Shown: in pieces, positions 8,353 through 16,632 of the stretch | How the letters are laid out: every line of letters begins with the position of its first letter | How positions within the stretch are numbered: the stretch's first letter is position 1 | DNA from: Bacteroidales bacterium | Lineage (GTDB): Bacteria > Bacteroidota > Bacteroidia > Bacteroidales > SM23-62 | Assembly (NCBI GenBank): GCA_016783865.1 | Contig: JADHVS010000039.1 | Span: forward strand, 1-28,331 | DNA: 28,331 bases | Direction: 5' to 3' | Notes under the pieces: model-generated | Told to the model about the DNA's origin: nothing | Database searches by the model: none | The model's input: only the letters and a program-made list of their open reading frames with translations | Position numbers and translations under genes: made by a program

Positions 8353-9885
8353 ATGGAAAAAGCAGAAAATCAAATTCTGGTAATCTTTGGTGCATCCGGG
8401 GATCTCACTGAAAGAAAGTTAATCCCGGCATTGTTCCGTCTTGAGATGCAAAAGTTGTTGCCGGAGCGATTTATTATCCTGGGGCTTGGCAGGACAGAGC
8501 ATTCAGACGATACCTTCCGGGAAAAAATGGATCAGGCGATCCGGCGTTTTGTCGATTTGAAGGAAGAAGATCATCCACTGATACAGGGATTTCTTTTTCG
8601 CCTATCCTATCAATCCCTGAATACTTCCGATCCGGAAGACTATAATTCACTGGCAGATAAAATATCTCAACTTGATGAGTCCAATCAGACCAATGGAAAT
8701 GTCATATTTTACCTGGCAACACCGCCCAGCCTATACACCCCGATTGCAAAGAATCTTGGCGCGGTCGGTCTGGCCAGGACGGATGAGAAGGGATGGAGAC
8801 GAATAATCGTGGAAAAACCATTCGGGTATGACCTGGAGACCAGTAAGCAATTGAATAAAAGTATTTTAGGGATATTTGATGAGGAGCAGGTATACCGGAT
8901 CGACCACTATCTGGGAAAAGAAACAGTTCAGAATATTATGGTCACCAGGTTCTCAAACGGGATATTTGAGCCCATATGGAACAGGAATTATGTTCATCAT
9001 GTTGAGATTACATCTGCCGAGAATATAGGTGTTGAGGGCAGGGGAGGTTATTATGATCAATCGGGAGCACTTCGTGATATGTTGCAGAATCATTTGCTCC
9101 AACTGGTTGCCCTGGTAGGTATGGAACCACCTGTATGGGCTGATTCAAGGTCGATACGGAATGAAATGGTGAAGGTCCTCGAATCGTTGCGACCGCTCAG
9201 CCAGGATGATGTGAGGAGCAACATAATCCGTGGTCAATATTCGGAGGCAATGGTGAAGGGAAACCAGGTTAAAGGATACAGGCAGGAGAAAGGAGTTGAT
9301 CCTGCATCAAGAACAGAAACTTATGTTGCGATGAAATTTTTCATCGATAACTGGAGATGGAATGGCATTCCGTTTTATATACGTACGGGAAAGTTTCTCC
9401 CAACGAAAGTTACTGAAATAGTCATCCATTTTCAGTCTACCCCGCATCACATTTTTTGCCGACCACATGAATCGACAGATGGTTTTAACCAATTGATTAT
9501 CAGGATTCAGCCGGATGAAGGACTTCTTTTGAAATTTGGCATGAAGGTGCCGGGGGCGGGTTACCAGGTTCAGAATGTAAATATGGATTTTCATTATTCA
9601 AGTCTGTCTGAAGCATACCTCCCTGCCGCGTATGAAAGACTATTACTCGATTGTATGCTGGGTGACTCTACACTCTATGCCAGGGGTGATGCAGTAGAAT
9701 CTGCATGGAAATTTGTTCAGCCGGTTCTGGAAGACTGGAAGTCAAACAAAAATAATCCATTATATGGCTATCCGGCTGGTACCTGGGGACCGAAAGAAGC
9801 GGACGGCCTGATAGAGGGCCAGGGCCTGGCCTGGCGCTACCCCTGTAAGAACCTGTCGGATGATGGGATCTACTGTGAATTGTAG
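8353..9885 (+). CDS. zwf: Glucose-6-phosphate 1-dehydrogenase
   Basis: Oxidises glucose 6-phosphate to 6-phosphogluconolactone with NAD(P)+, the entry step of the oxidative pentose phosphate or Entner-Doudoroff route. The 510 aa are of full length. The N-terminal dinucleotide-binding motif IFGASGDLTERKL (GASGDL at residues 13-18) and the active-site signature YRIDHYLGKE (residues 181-190, with the conserved Asp-His) are both present, as are EKPFGYDL and the C-terminal DAVESAWKFVQP. It lies 12 bp after the DUF302 gene and upstream of pgl. Heptamer repeats start 1 nt after its stop. Confidence 0.97.
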   Translation: MEKAENQILVIFGASGDLTERKLIPALFRLEMQKLLPERFIILGLGRTEHSDDTFREKMDQAIRRFVDLKEEDHPLIQGFLFRLSYQSLNTSDPEDYNSLADKISQLDESNQTNGNVIFYLATPPSLYTPIAKNLGAVGLARTDEKGWRRIIVEKPFGYDLETSKQLNKSILGIFDEEQVYRIDHYLGKETVQNIMVTRFSNGIFEPIWNRNYVHHVEITSAENIGVEGRGGYYDQSGALRDMLQNHLLQLVALVGMEPPVWADSRSIRNEMVKVLESLRPLSQDDVRSNIIRGQYSEAMVKGNQVKGYRQEKGVDPASRTETYVAMKFFIDNWRWNGIPFYIRTGKFLPTKVTEIVIHFQSTPHHIFCRPHESTDGFNQLIIRIQPDEGLLLKFGMKVPGAGYQVQNVNMDFHYSSLSEAYLPAAYERLLLDCMLGDSTLYARGDAVESAWKFVQPVLEDWKSNKNNPLYGYPAGTWGPKEADGLIEGQGLAWRYPCKNLSDDGIYCEL

Positions 9886-9886
9886 T

Positions 9887-9950
9887 AGTCCACAGTCCTC
9901 AGTCCACAGTCCCCACACCTCACACCCTCTGATCACCGATCACTGATCAC
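9887..9950 (+). repeat. 7-bp-period tandem arrays AGTCCAC and GATCACC between zwf and pgl
   Basis: AGTCC recurs at 9887, 9894, 9901 and 9908 (units AGTCCAC, AGTCCTC, AGTCCAC, AGTCCCC). Drifted units ACACCTC and ACACCCT follow in the same phase. A second array, GATCACC-GATCACT-GATCAC, occupies 9931-9950 and matches the repeat at 4377-4411. Together they fill almost the whole zwf-pgl gap. Confidence 0.85.
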
Positions 9951-9961
9951 ATTTGCACAAT

Positions 9962-10696
9962 ATGAAAAATCAAAAGAAATATATATTTCAAAATCCTGAG
10001 ACAATTTCCATAGTCCTGGCTGAAAAGGTCCTGAACATGCTGAAGGATTCAGTCATTCGGAAAAAACCCTTTTATATAGCCATCTCTGGTGGGCGAACCC
10101 CAAAAATCCTTTTCGAACATATCGCATCACTTTACCAGGATCCGAGACATTGGGACCATGTACATTTCTATTTCGTCGATGAGCGATGCGTTCCTCCCGA
10201 CCACTCGGAAAGTAATTACGGGATGATCTATGAAACCCTGTTGCGTTATATGTCCTTACCACAAGATAATGTTCACAGGATGAAAGGGGAGGAGGATCCT
10301 GCAGTGGAAGCGATAAGATATGAAAGAGTAATCCTTGACCGGGTGCCCTTTTCTAATGATTTTCCGTGCTTTGATCTGGTGATACTTGGGATGGGAGCTG
10401 ACGGGCATACCGCATCTATTTTTCCGCATGAAATGGAACTTTTTCATTCCTCTGAATTATGTGATGTTGGAACTCACCCGGAAACAGGACAAAAAAGGAT
10501 TACCCTCACAGGGAAAGTGATCAATAATGCCAGTAATATATTCTTTCTTGTTACAGGGAAGGAGAAGTCGGCTGTCCTGGCCAGGATATTAGAGAAAGGA
10601 GAGAGGTTGAAGTTTCCTGCCGGCCTGGTAGATCCAATTCATGGAAAACTGGAGTGGTACCTGGATAATGATGCTGCGAGACTATTACGCAAATAA
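9962..10696 (+). CDS. pgl: 6-phosphogluconolactonase
   Basis: Hydrolyses 6-phosphogluconolactone to 6-phosphogluconate, the step after Zwf; NagB/SugarP isomerase superfamily. The protein shows SGGRTPKILFEHIA near residue 40, the VHFYFVDERCVPPDHSESN motif, LILGMGADGHTASIFP and a conserved VTGKEKSAV near the C-terminus. Length is about 244 aa, typical for the DevB type. I start at the ATG at 9962; a TTG three codons upstream (9953) is in frame but lies just after the repeat array and is less likely. Its place after zwf agrees with the function. No 6-phosphogluconate dehydrogenase gene lies next to it. Confidence 0.95.
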   Translation: MKNQKKYIFQNPETISIVLAEKVLNMLKDSVIRKKPFYIAISGGRTPKILFEHIASLYQDPRHWDHVHFYFVDERCVPPDHSESNYGMIYETLLRYMSLPQDNVHRMKGEEDPAVEAIRYERVILDRVPFSNDFPCFDLVILGMGADGHTASIFPHEMELFHSSELCDVGTHPETGQKRITLTGKVINNASNIFFLVTGKEKSAVLARILEKGERLKFPAGLVDPIHGKLEWYLDNDAARLLRK

Positions 10697-10724
10697 AAAG
10701 GGAGCAGCTTATGCCGCTCCCTTT
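10697..10724. terminator. Hairpin terminator between convergent pgl and the 10751-11647 gene
   Basis: AAAGGGAGC at 10697-10705 pairs perfectly with GCTCCCTTT at 10716-10724, extended by GC/GC inside the loop. The A-run before and T-run at the end make it usable in both directions. It begins directly after the pgl stop codon. Confidence 0.8.
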
Positions 10725-10750
10725 GCTATATACACTTCCCGTGTAATTTC

Positions 10751-11647
10751 TTAATACAAATTTATCTGATGTGTTTTTCTTATCATCATCTCTGGATTGC
10801 CATCATACAGGCTGATTAATCCAGTTACCCATATATACCTGTTTTCAAAGAAGAATTCAGGATGTATTGCAAAGTGTCTGGCTTTCCTGCCAGGGATGAT
10901 CACGGTAAAGTCGTGATATGGATAGGGGGCACCGAAGTGAAGGAAATATTCATCTGTTCTACTGTTGTACCAGACATCATTTACCCTGCCATATACATTC
11001 ATCACATCTCCGATATAGAAACCTGCATCATATGCTGAGATGGTGTTAATTCTGTACCCTACGGGGTAGTACCAGTACCTGTATTCGGGATAGATCAATC
11101 TGTATTCCCTGTACATCTGGTTGGTCCAGACAACGTGTGTGTAAACCGGTGCGCGGTATGCATAGTAAACCCTTCTGTATTCAATCGACCTGGGTCTGTT
11201 AACATTGGTAACCTGCCTGTGGTATTCAGTCCTGTTAGGTGTATGATATACCTTGCGTTGGCCTTCATTCTTATTATTGTTATAGGCGTTGTCAGACCTG
11301 CCAGTTGTGGAATTTACCCTTCTGGACTCATAAGTAATCGCTTTGTCCTGTGTAATGTTCTTATGCACATCGGTTCTGCGATTATTTATTCTTTCGGTTG
11401 TAATCCCGTTGCCCGATCTGTTGTTATCTCCAGTGTTACTCCTGGTTCCGTATGTCGCACTTCTGTTGTTCTCATTCTGACGATTATCGTACGACCTGCT
11501 CTGTTGATCCGAAGACCGTCTGACGGTCATTTCACTTTTTTTGCTTTCATCGCTGCGTTGATCGCTACTTCCGCTTCTTGATGTCCTCTGAGCGCCAGCA
11601 GCCATGAAGACCAGTGAAAGGATCGATATGAAAATAAGTTTTTTCAT
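10751..11647 (-). CDS. Secreted low-complexity protein with C-terminal OB-fold-like domain
   Basis: Function unknown; 298 aa from the ATG at 11647, chosen because it gives a clean Sec signal peptide (MKKLIFISILSLVFMAAGAQ). An upstream in-frame TTG at 11701 would only prepend 18 residues. Residues ~21-150 are disordered and dominated by Ser, Arg, Asn and Gln. Residues ~150-200 are Tyr/Arg-rich with Y-R-x-Y type spacing. The last ~80 residues (DVMNVYGRVNDVWYNSRTDEYFLHFG, then FTVIIPGRKARHF, then YIWVTGLISLYDGNPEMMI) show the strand order of a small OB-fold domain as seen in other Bacteroidota exported proteins; this is inferred from pattern only. A TAACTTTA box (plus-strand 11662-11669) lies close upstream. 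Confidence 0.75.
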   Translation of the reverse strand: MKKLIFISILSLVFMAAGAQRTSRSGSSDQRSDESKKSEMTVRRSSDQQSRSYDNRQNENNRSATYGTRSNTGDNNRSGNGITTERINNRRTDVHKNITQDKAITYESRRVNSTTGRSDNAYNNNKNEGQRKVYHTPNRTEYHRQVTNVNRPRSIEYRRVYYAYRAPVYTHVVWTNQMYREYRLIYPEYRYWYYPVGYRINTISAYDAGFYIGDVMNVYGRVNDVWYNSRTDEYFLHFGAPYPYHDFTVIIPGRKARHFAIHPEFFFENRYIWVTGLISLYDGNPEMMIRKTHQINLY

Positions 11648-11839
11648 GGCTTTTATTAATTTAAAGTTATTCTGACTATTGAAATGCAAAATCTTTGCCA
11701 AAACTCATTTTTTCGGTCCTGATCGTATTTTTAAGTACCCCGGACATTGATTTTTTTATGTAAAGCAATCCACCATTTGTCAAAGGTTTCATAATATTCA
11801 TGATATTTTTTAATTTTACCTGCTCCTTAAGGTAGGGAT

Positions 11840-12676
11840 ATGGATTACTATAAGGAAATTACATTTGAGCAGGACCTGATCGCGAAGATCAGTGAACAGA
11901 AAGACAAGATTGAATTCCAGCAGAAGGAACTGGAGGAAAGTCTGCGTTATGCCGGTTCTATACAATCTGCCTTATTGCCTGACGAACAGGCGTTTGCAAA
12001 CTTCTTCTCGGATAATTTTATTCTGTTCAAACCCAGGGATATTGTGAGTGGTGATTTCTACTGGATCCATAAAAAGAATTCGGTTGTGGCAGTAGCAGCT
12101 GCAGATTGCACCGGACATGGAGTTCCCGGCGCCTTTATGAGTATCCTCGGGATCTCTTTTCTGAATGAAATTGTAAGTAAATGTATCCCGAAGGCAAGTA
12201 GTATTTTGAATAAACTGCGCGAAAGTGTAATGAAAACCCTTCATCAGACAGGTACCAGGAGCGAGCACAAGGATGGAATGGACATTGCCATGTGTGTGAT
12301 CGACCTGGATCAAATGGAATTACAGTTTTCAGGTGCCTTTAATCCGTTATATTTAATCAGGAATGATGAATTGATTGAGGTCAGGGGAGATAAAATGCCC
12401 ATTGGAATATCCTTCCTTACCGAAACCTCATTTACAAACCATAAGCTACCTATACTGCCGGGTGACCATATCTATCTTTTTTCTGATGGATTTGCGGACC
12501 AGTTTGGCGGACCAGAAGAGAAGAAATTCCGTTATGGTCCGTTCAAAGAGCTTCTCCTGAGTATTAACAAACAGAAAATGGAGAAACAAAGGGAGCTGCT
12601 TGATAAGAAATTCAACCGCTGGATGGGTGATGTGGAGCAGGTAGATGATGTTCTGGTCATTGGTATGAAAATATAA
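11840..12676 (+). CDS. SpoIIE/PP2C-type serine phosphatase without sensor domain
   Basis: Predicted Mg/Mn-dependent protein phosphatase, 278 aa, cytoplasmic. Residues ~1-38 are a charged, coiled-coil-like helix (EQDLIAKISEQKDKIEFQQKELEES) followed by RYAGSIQSALLP, the usual linker into a SpoIIE domain. Metal-binding acidic motifs are visible in VSGDFYWI (~residue 70), AADCTGHGVPGAFMS (~90), DGMDIAMCVIDLD (~150) and LFSDGFADQFGG (~215). Related proteins in Bacteroidota usually carry TPR, GAF or two-component sensor domains in front; none is present here, so an external partner probably supplies the signal. It ends 5 nt before the OLD-family gene, suggesting one transcript. Confidence 0.88.
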   Translation: MDYYKEITFEQDLIAKISEQKDKIEFQQKELEESLRYAGSIQSALLPDEQAFANFFSDNFILFKPRDIVSGDFYWIHKKNSVVAVAAADCTGHGVPGAFMSILGISFLNEIVSKCIPKASSILNKLRESVMKTLHQTGTRSEHKDGMDIAMCVIDLDQMELQFSGAFNPLYLIRNDELIEVRGDKMPIGISFLTETSFTNHKLPILPGDHIYLFSDGFADQFGGPEEKKFRYGPFKELLLSINKQKMEKQRELLDKKFNRWMGDVEQVDDVLVIGMKI

Positions 12677-12681
12677 AATTC

Positions 12682-15000
12682 ATGTTTTTCAAGCGATTCA
12701 GGATAAAAAATTTCAGGTCGATAGTAGATACCGGCTGGCACGATGTTGCTTCAGACAATATTACGGGTATCATCGGGCAGAATGAATCAGGTAAAACCTC
12801 AATCCTGGAAGGATTATACAGCTTTTACACAGGCGATATTACTGAAGACATATTACGTTCCGATCTGTCCCTGCCGGTTGTTTCATGCTCCTTTGAGGCA
12901 AAGACTAAGAATTTAAAATCAATATTAAATGACAAAAGGATACCTGAAAAGGTCATTCAGCGCGTTGAAGAGACCGGTTTGATCACCATCGTCAGGACCT
13001 GGGCAGCCGACAGGTCAAACTATCTGTCATTCGGGGATGAAAAGATAGCTGAATACTTCCGGGAATTGGAGAAGGAAAAAGCCGAATTTGAGCACCGGAC
13101 GGAAGAAGATTCCATCAGGATTATCGATGATGCCGAAAAAGCAGAAAAGGATTTCAGTAAAGCGGTAAAGGATAAAACCCTGGTGCAAAAAGAACTGAAT
13201 ATCCTTAATTCAAGGAAATCAAAGGCACAGAAAGCTTTTAAGCGAAATCCGGGACCGGAGAATAAAAAGGTACTGGATAAGGTGATCATGGAATATGAGA
13301 GATCGAAAAAGCACCTGGAAAAGATTGAAAAGGGAATTGAGGTTAAGTCGGCCAGAGCGAATGAGCTGTCTGAAAAGGCCAGGTTTGCACAGTGGTGCAT
13401 GGATGCATCCGCTGAATTAGAGGGCTTTCGTGAGAAATTTGATTCTGTACAGAGAGAACAGAAGAGTTTGCAATACCACTATGAAGAAATATCTGAAAGC
13501 CGGGAGAAGAGACGAATGGGAACCCGCTTAAATACGGTCAATGCGGAATACAATGAATACAAAGCCAAAGTTGAGAAAGGGACATATACAGTATCCTTCA
13601 GGAAAGCAGTAACGGCCAGGATACTGAAAGGAATGGATCCGCGGGATGCTGAAGATTTGGTAGAAAAGGAGATTGAGAAGCAATTATCATACTATACACT
13701 GGAAGAACTGGCTGCTGAATCATTTAAATATATTCCTGCGATTGAATTGTTTGAGGATTTCAGCAGTCTGCTGCCAAACCGGATCGACCTGGATGATATT
13801 TTTGATGATTTTGCCCATGTTGAAGGATACAAGGCAGCCCGAAACTTTTTGACAATTGCTGGTCTGAGCGAAAGGTTTTTTGACGAACAGAGCAGCCGGA
13901 TCATGAAGCAAAAAATCGAAAAGCTGAATAATGAGATTACCCTTGATTTTCAGGATTACTGGCGTCAGAGCATAGGCAAGCAGAACAAGATTAAAATAAA
14001 TTTTGAGCTCGAACATTACGATGTCAATAATCCTGAAAAGGTAGGACGTCCTTATCTTGAATTCTGGATTAAAGACGATCAGGATAGATTGTATCCCAAG
14101 CAGAGAAGCAGGGGAGTAAGGTGGTTCCTTTCATTTTATCTCGAATTAAAGGCGAGTGCCCTTGAATATAGCGACAGGGGCAGGGTATTCCTGATCGATG
14201 AGCCGGGCTTAAGTCTGCATGCAAGGGCCCAGGAAGATGTTTTGAAAGTTTTTGAAGACATCAAGGAGAACATCCAGATTATCTACACAACCCATTCACC
14301 TCACCTGATCAACATGAACAAATTGTACAGGTTGCTTGCTGTGCAGCGGGCAGTTGAGGATGATATGAAGAGTGAAACGGTAATTTACAATGCCAAATCG
14401 TTAAATGAAGCCTCTACGGATACCCTTTCACCTATATACACCCTGATGGGAACCAAAATGAGTGACCACCAGTTTGTGAAAAAGAAAAATAACGTCATAG
14501 TGGAAGATATGCCAACCTACCACTATTTAAAATCATTCTTTTCCCTGATTGATTTTAAAAAGGAAATATACTTTCTGCCTGCTACAGATGTGTTGAATGT
14601 ACCTACTTTAGTCTACCTCCTGCTGGGCTGGAAACTCGATTATTTTGTTTTACTTGATGATGACCAGTCTGGAAACCTGGTGTATAACGACCTGAAAGCC
14701 AATTTGTTCAATAATGATGAAAAACAAGCCGCCAAAAAGCTGATTAAGATGGAGGAGGTGTATAACATTGAAGATCTTTTCTCCACTATCGATTTTAAGA
14801 ATTTTATCCTGCACGAGCGGGTTGGTATCACGGAGTCGAACTCTGAATATATCCAGAACAATAACCTATCCAGAAATATGCTGGCATCGAGCTTTGTCCT
14901 TGACATGCAGAACAACAAGCTCAGCCTTGAGGATTTTGACGAAGAGACAAGGGAGAATATCGATGGTCTGGTTCAAAAACTTTATAAACTGCTTTCTTAA
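12682..15000 (+). CDS. OLD-family ATPase with C-terminal TOPRIM domain
   Basis: Large protein (772 aa) of SMC/RecF-like ATPase type. The Walker A motif GQNESGKTS is at residues 32-40. A long charged coiled-coil insertion spans roughly 110-280. The ABC signature region SRGVRWFLSF starts at residue 476, Walker B VFLIDE lies at 502-507 and the switch histidine in TTHSPH is at 538. The C-terminus reads as a TOPRIM domain: an acidic start IVEDMPTYHYL (Glu608) and the strand LLDDDQSG (Asp659-661). This architecture matches OLD nucleases, some of which act in phage defence (P2 Old, Gabija GajA). No UvrD/GajB-like helicase is adjacent, so it fits a stand-alone type. It is coupled to the upstream phosphatase by a 5-nt gap and closed by a strong hairpin. 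A role in DNA repair or recombination is equally possible. Confidence 0.85.
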   Translation: MFFKRFRIKNFRSIVDTGWHDVASDNITGIIGQNESGKTSILEGLYSFYTGDITEDILRSDLSLPVVSCSFEAKTKNLKSILNDKRIPEKVIQRVEETGLITIVRTWAADRSNYLSFGDEKIAEYFRELEKEKAEFEHRTEEDSIRIIDDAEKAEKDFSKAVKDKTLVQKELNILNSRKSKAQKAFKRNPGPENKKVLDKVIMEYERSKKHLEKIEKGIEVKSARANELSEKARFAQWCMDASAELEGFREKFDSVQREQKSLQYHYEEISESREKRRMGTRLNTVNAEYNEYKAKVEKGTYTVSFRKAVTARILKGMDPRDAEDLVEKEIEKQLSYYTLEELAAESFKYIPAIELFEDFSSLLPNRIDLDDIFDDFAHVEGYKAARNFLTIAGLSERFFDEQSSRIMKQKIEKLNNEITLDFQDYWRQSIGKQNKIKINFELEHYDVNNPEKVGRPYLEFWIKDDQDRLYPKQRSRGVRWFLSFYLELKASALEYSDRGRVFLIDEPGLSLHARAQEDVLKVFEDIKENIQIIYTTHSPHLINMNKLYRLLAVQRAVEDDMKSETVIYNAKSLNEASTDTLSPIYTLMGTKMSDHQFVKKKNNVIVEDMPTYHYLKSFFSLIDFKKEIYFLPATDVLNVPTLVYLLLGWKLDYFVLLDDDQSGNLVYNDLKANLFNNDEKQAAKKLIKMEEVYNIEDLFSTIDFKNFILHERVGITESNSEYIQNNNLSRNMLASSFVLDMQNNKLSLEDFDEETRENIDGLVQKLYKLLS

Positions 15001-15005
15001 AACAA

Positions 15006-15034
15006 TTACCCGGGCCGCGACCCTGCCCGGGTAA
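15006..15034. terminator. Strong hairpin between the convergent ATPase and nuclease genes
   Basis: TTACCCGGGC (15006-15015) and GCCCGGGTAA (15025-15034) form a perfect 10-bp stem with a 9-nt loop. It lies 5 nt after the ATPase stop and 10 nt from the end of the opposite gene, so it probably serves both. No long T-run follows. Confidence 0.8.
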
Positions 15035-15044
15035 ATAATAATAA

Positions 15045-16424
15045 CTAATACCTGATTATCTTCTCTACATTGTTTTTATTCATGTAGGTTTTTATAATCT
15101 GGTGAATGTCCCTGTTGTCTTCATAAATTTTCACACAATCGAGAAAAGATTCCATGTGCAGGTATGATTCATCCACATCGAGGTAACCAAATCCGATATA
15201 CTTTCCCTGTTCCACCTGGACAACAGATCGCTCCGTGTTAATCCTGCCTTTATCAATGATCAGGAAATTTTTATTTTCATAATAAAAGGTCCCGATAGCC
15301 TTGGTAACCCGGTTGTTATATATTGCAGCCGATTCCTTTCCCACACATGCCCCGTTGCATTGCCTGATCTCATGATGAAAGCAGGCCCCGTCTGTTTCAT
15401 ACAGACCGCAAAGTTTCTGGCACAGCCAATGTCTTTCAGATAATTTTGAGAGTATGGAGGTGGCTTCTGATTTTGCGGTAAAACATGTATGTGGTGTTTC
15501 GTTAGCACGTCCCGATGTTTTATCGATTTTAAGGTTCATATAACCATTTTCATCCTTGAAGGAGTACAGCCCGTATTGCATTGTTTTCCGCTTCTGCGCC
15601 CGATTATAGAAGGGGGAATGCTTTTTAATTTCACTCGATTCCACCAGCAGGGCTACAAGTTCGCTGCCGGTGAGTTCATACTCGACCTGCGCAATGCTTT
15701 CCTTGAGTTCAATAGATCGCCTGGAGGCATTATTACTCAGGTGGCTCAAAATTCGTTTCCGGATGTTCTTGCTTTTGCCAATGTATATCACCTGGTGCTG
15801 GTCGTTCAGAAAATAATAAACCCCGGTTTCTTCAGGAATATTATCGAGATACGCCTGATCAAGTTGGGGATGCAGGTTTTTCAGGTTGGGACGGGCAGAA
15901 GCAGCCAAAACATCTTCCGCTCCTTCCTGGTTGCTTTGTTTCATCAGGATCTTAAGTAATTCAACAGTAGCCAGGGCATCTCCGGCTGCCCGGTGCCTGT
16001 TCTCTATTTTAATCCCCAGATCACCGCACAGCTTTCCCAGGCTATACGACCTGTGACCCGGGATAAGTTTCCTGGAAAGCTGCAGGGTGCACAAATTATT
16101 TCTTATGAAATCGAATCCCAGGCTTTTAAATTCGCTCTTGATGAACTTATAGTCGAAACTGGCATTGTGAGCCACCAGGATTTTATCTTCAGTTAATTCG
16201 ACAATTTGTTTAGCAATTTCATAAAACTTGGGCGCATCAGCCACCATTTCATTATTGATACCGGTCAATGACGTGATGAAATAGGGTATAAGCTTTTCAG
16301 GATTAACCAGGCTGATGAATTCATCAATGATTTTCTTACCATCGAAAATATATACAGCAATTTCAGTGATTTTTTCTGTCCTGGGACTTCCCCCTGTGGT
16401 TTCTATATCGACAACTGCATACAT
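15045..16424 (-). CDS. DEDDh exonuclease fused to UvrC/Cho-like GIY-YIG nuclease
   Basis: Two-nuclease fusion of 459 aa, cytoplasmic. Residues 1-165 are a DnaQ-type 3'-5' exonuclease: VVDIETTG (Asp6, Glu8), VAHNASFDYKF near residue 90, and HRAAGDALATVEL near 145 supply the DEDDh residues. Residues ~195-290 are a GIY-YIG domain: ETGVYYFLN, VIYIGKSKNIRKRI, and the distal Glu in LVESSEIKKHSPFYN. Further on lies a cysteine set (WLCQKLCG, ACFHHEIRQCNGACVG) spaced like the [4Fe-4S] ligands of UvrC/Cho. The same exonuclease-UvrC-like arrangement is known in other bacteria, for example an actinobacterial PolC-epsilon/UvrC fusion. A role in DNA repair is likely; the substrate is not known. Confidence 0.9.
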   Translation of the reverse strand: MYAVVDIETTGGSPRTEKITEIAVYIFDGKKIIDEFISLVNPEKLIPYFITSLTGINNEMVADAPKFYEIAKQIVELTEDKILVAHNASFDYKFIKSEFKSLGFDFIRNNLCTLQLSRKLIPGHRSYSLGKLCGDLGIKIENRHRAAGDALATVELLKILMKQSNQEGAEDVLAASARPNLKNLHPQLDQAYLDNIPEETGVYYFLNDQHQVIYIGKSKNIRKRILSHLSNNASRRSIELKESIAQVEYELTGSELVALLVESSEIKKHSPFYNRAQKRKTMQYGLYSFKDENGYMNLKIDKTSGRANETPHTCFTAKSEATSILSKLSERHWLCQKLCGLYETDGACFHHEIRQCNGACVGKESAAIYNNRVTKAIGTFYYENKNFLIIDKGRINTERSVVQVEQGKYIGFGYLDVDESYLHMESFLDCVKIYEDNRDIHQIIKTYMNKNNVEKIIRY

Positions 16425-16554
16425 TTCTTTCCAATTCCTGTTTGAGGCAAGGTAAAAGAATAAAATAATTCCAGAATCATAAAGCGGGGATCAATATTTT
16501 TTTTAACAGAATTCCTTCTTGTACCCCACCCAACACTCGCACCTTCTTTTTCAA

Positions 16555-16585
16555 TTGTTAATCTTTCTAATATATTATAACTTTA
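16555..16585 (+). promoter_or_regulatory. Bacteroidota-type promoter for the XylF-like lipoprotein gene
   Basis: TTG at 16555-16557, a 20-nt spacer, then TAACTTTA at 16578-16585. This matches the Bacteroidota sigma-A pattern TTG-N19-21-TAnnTTTG except for a final A. It supports the downstream ATG at 16633 over the upstream ATG at 16519. Confidence 0.5.
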
Positions 16586-16632
16586 CATCATTCTCAATAT
16601 TCTCACCCTATACTAACTTAAATCTCATCACC

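Noticed and set aside
11135..11581. Plus-strand open frame of 148 aa opposite the secreted low-complexity gene
   Set aside because: It is antisense to a gene with signal peptide and coherent domain structure; the open frame follows from the biased Ser/Arg/Asn codons.
11817..11834. Small inverted repeat TACCT/AGGTA just before the phosphatase start as a translational switch
   Set aside because: A 5-bp stem is too weak to support a regulatory claim.
16519..16632. N-terminal extension of the XylF-like protein from the ATG at 16519
   Set aside because: It would place the start before the TTG-N20-TAACTTTA promoter and hide a clear lipoprotein signal that begins at 16633.
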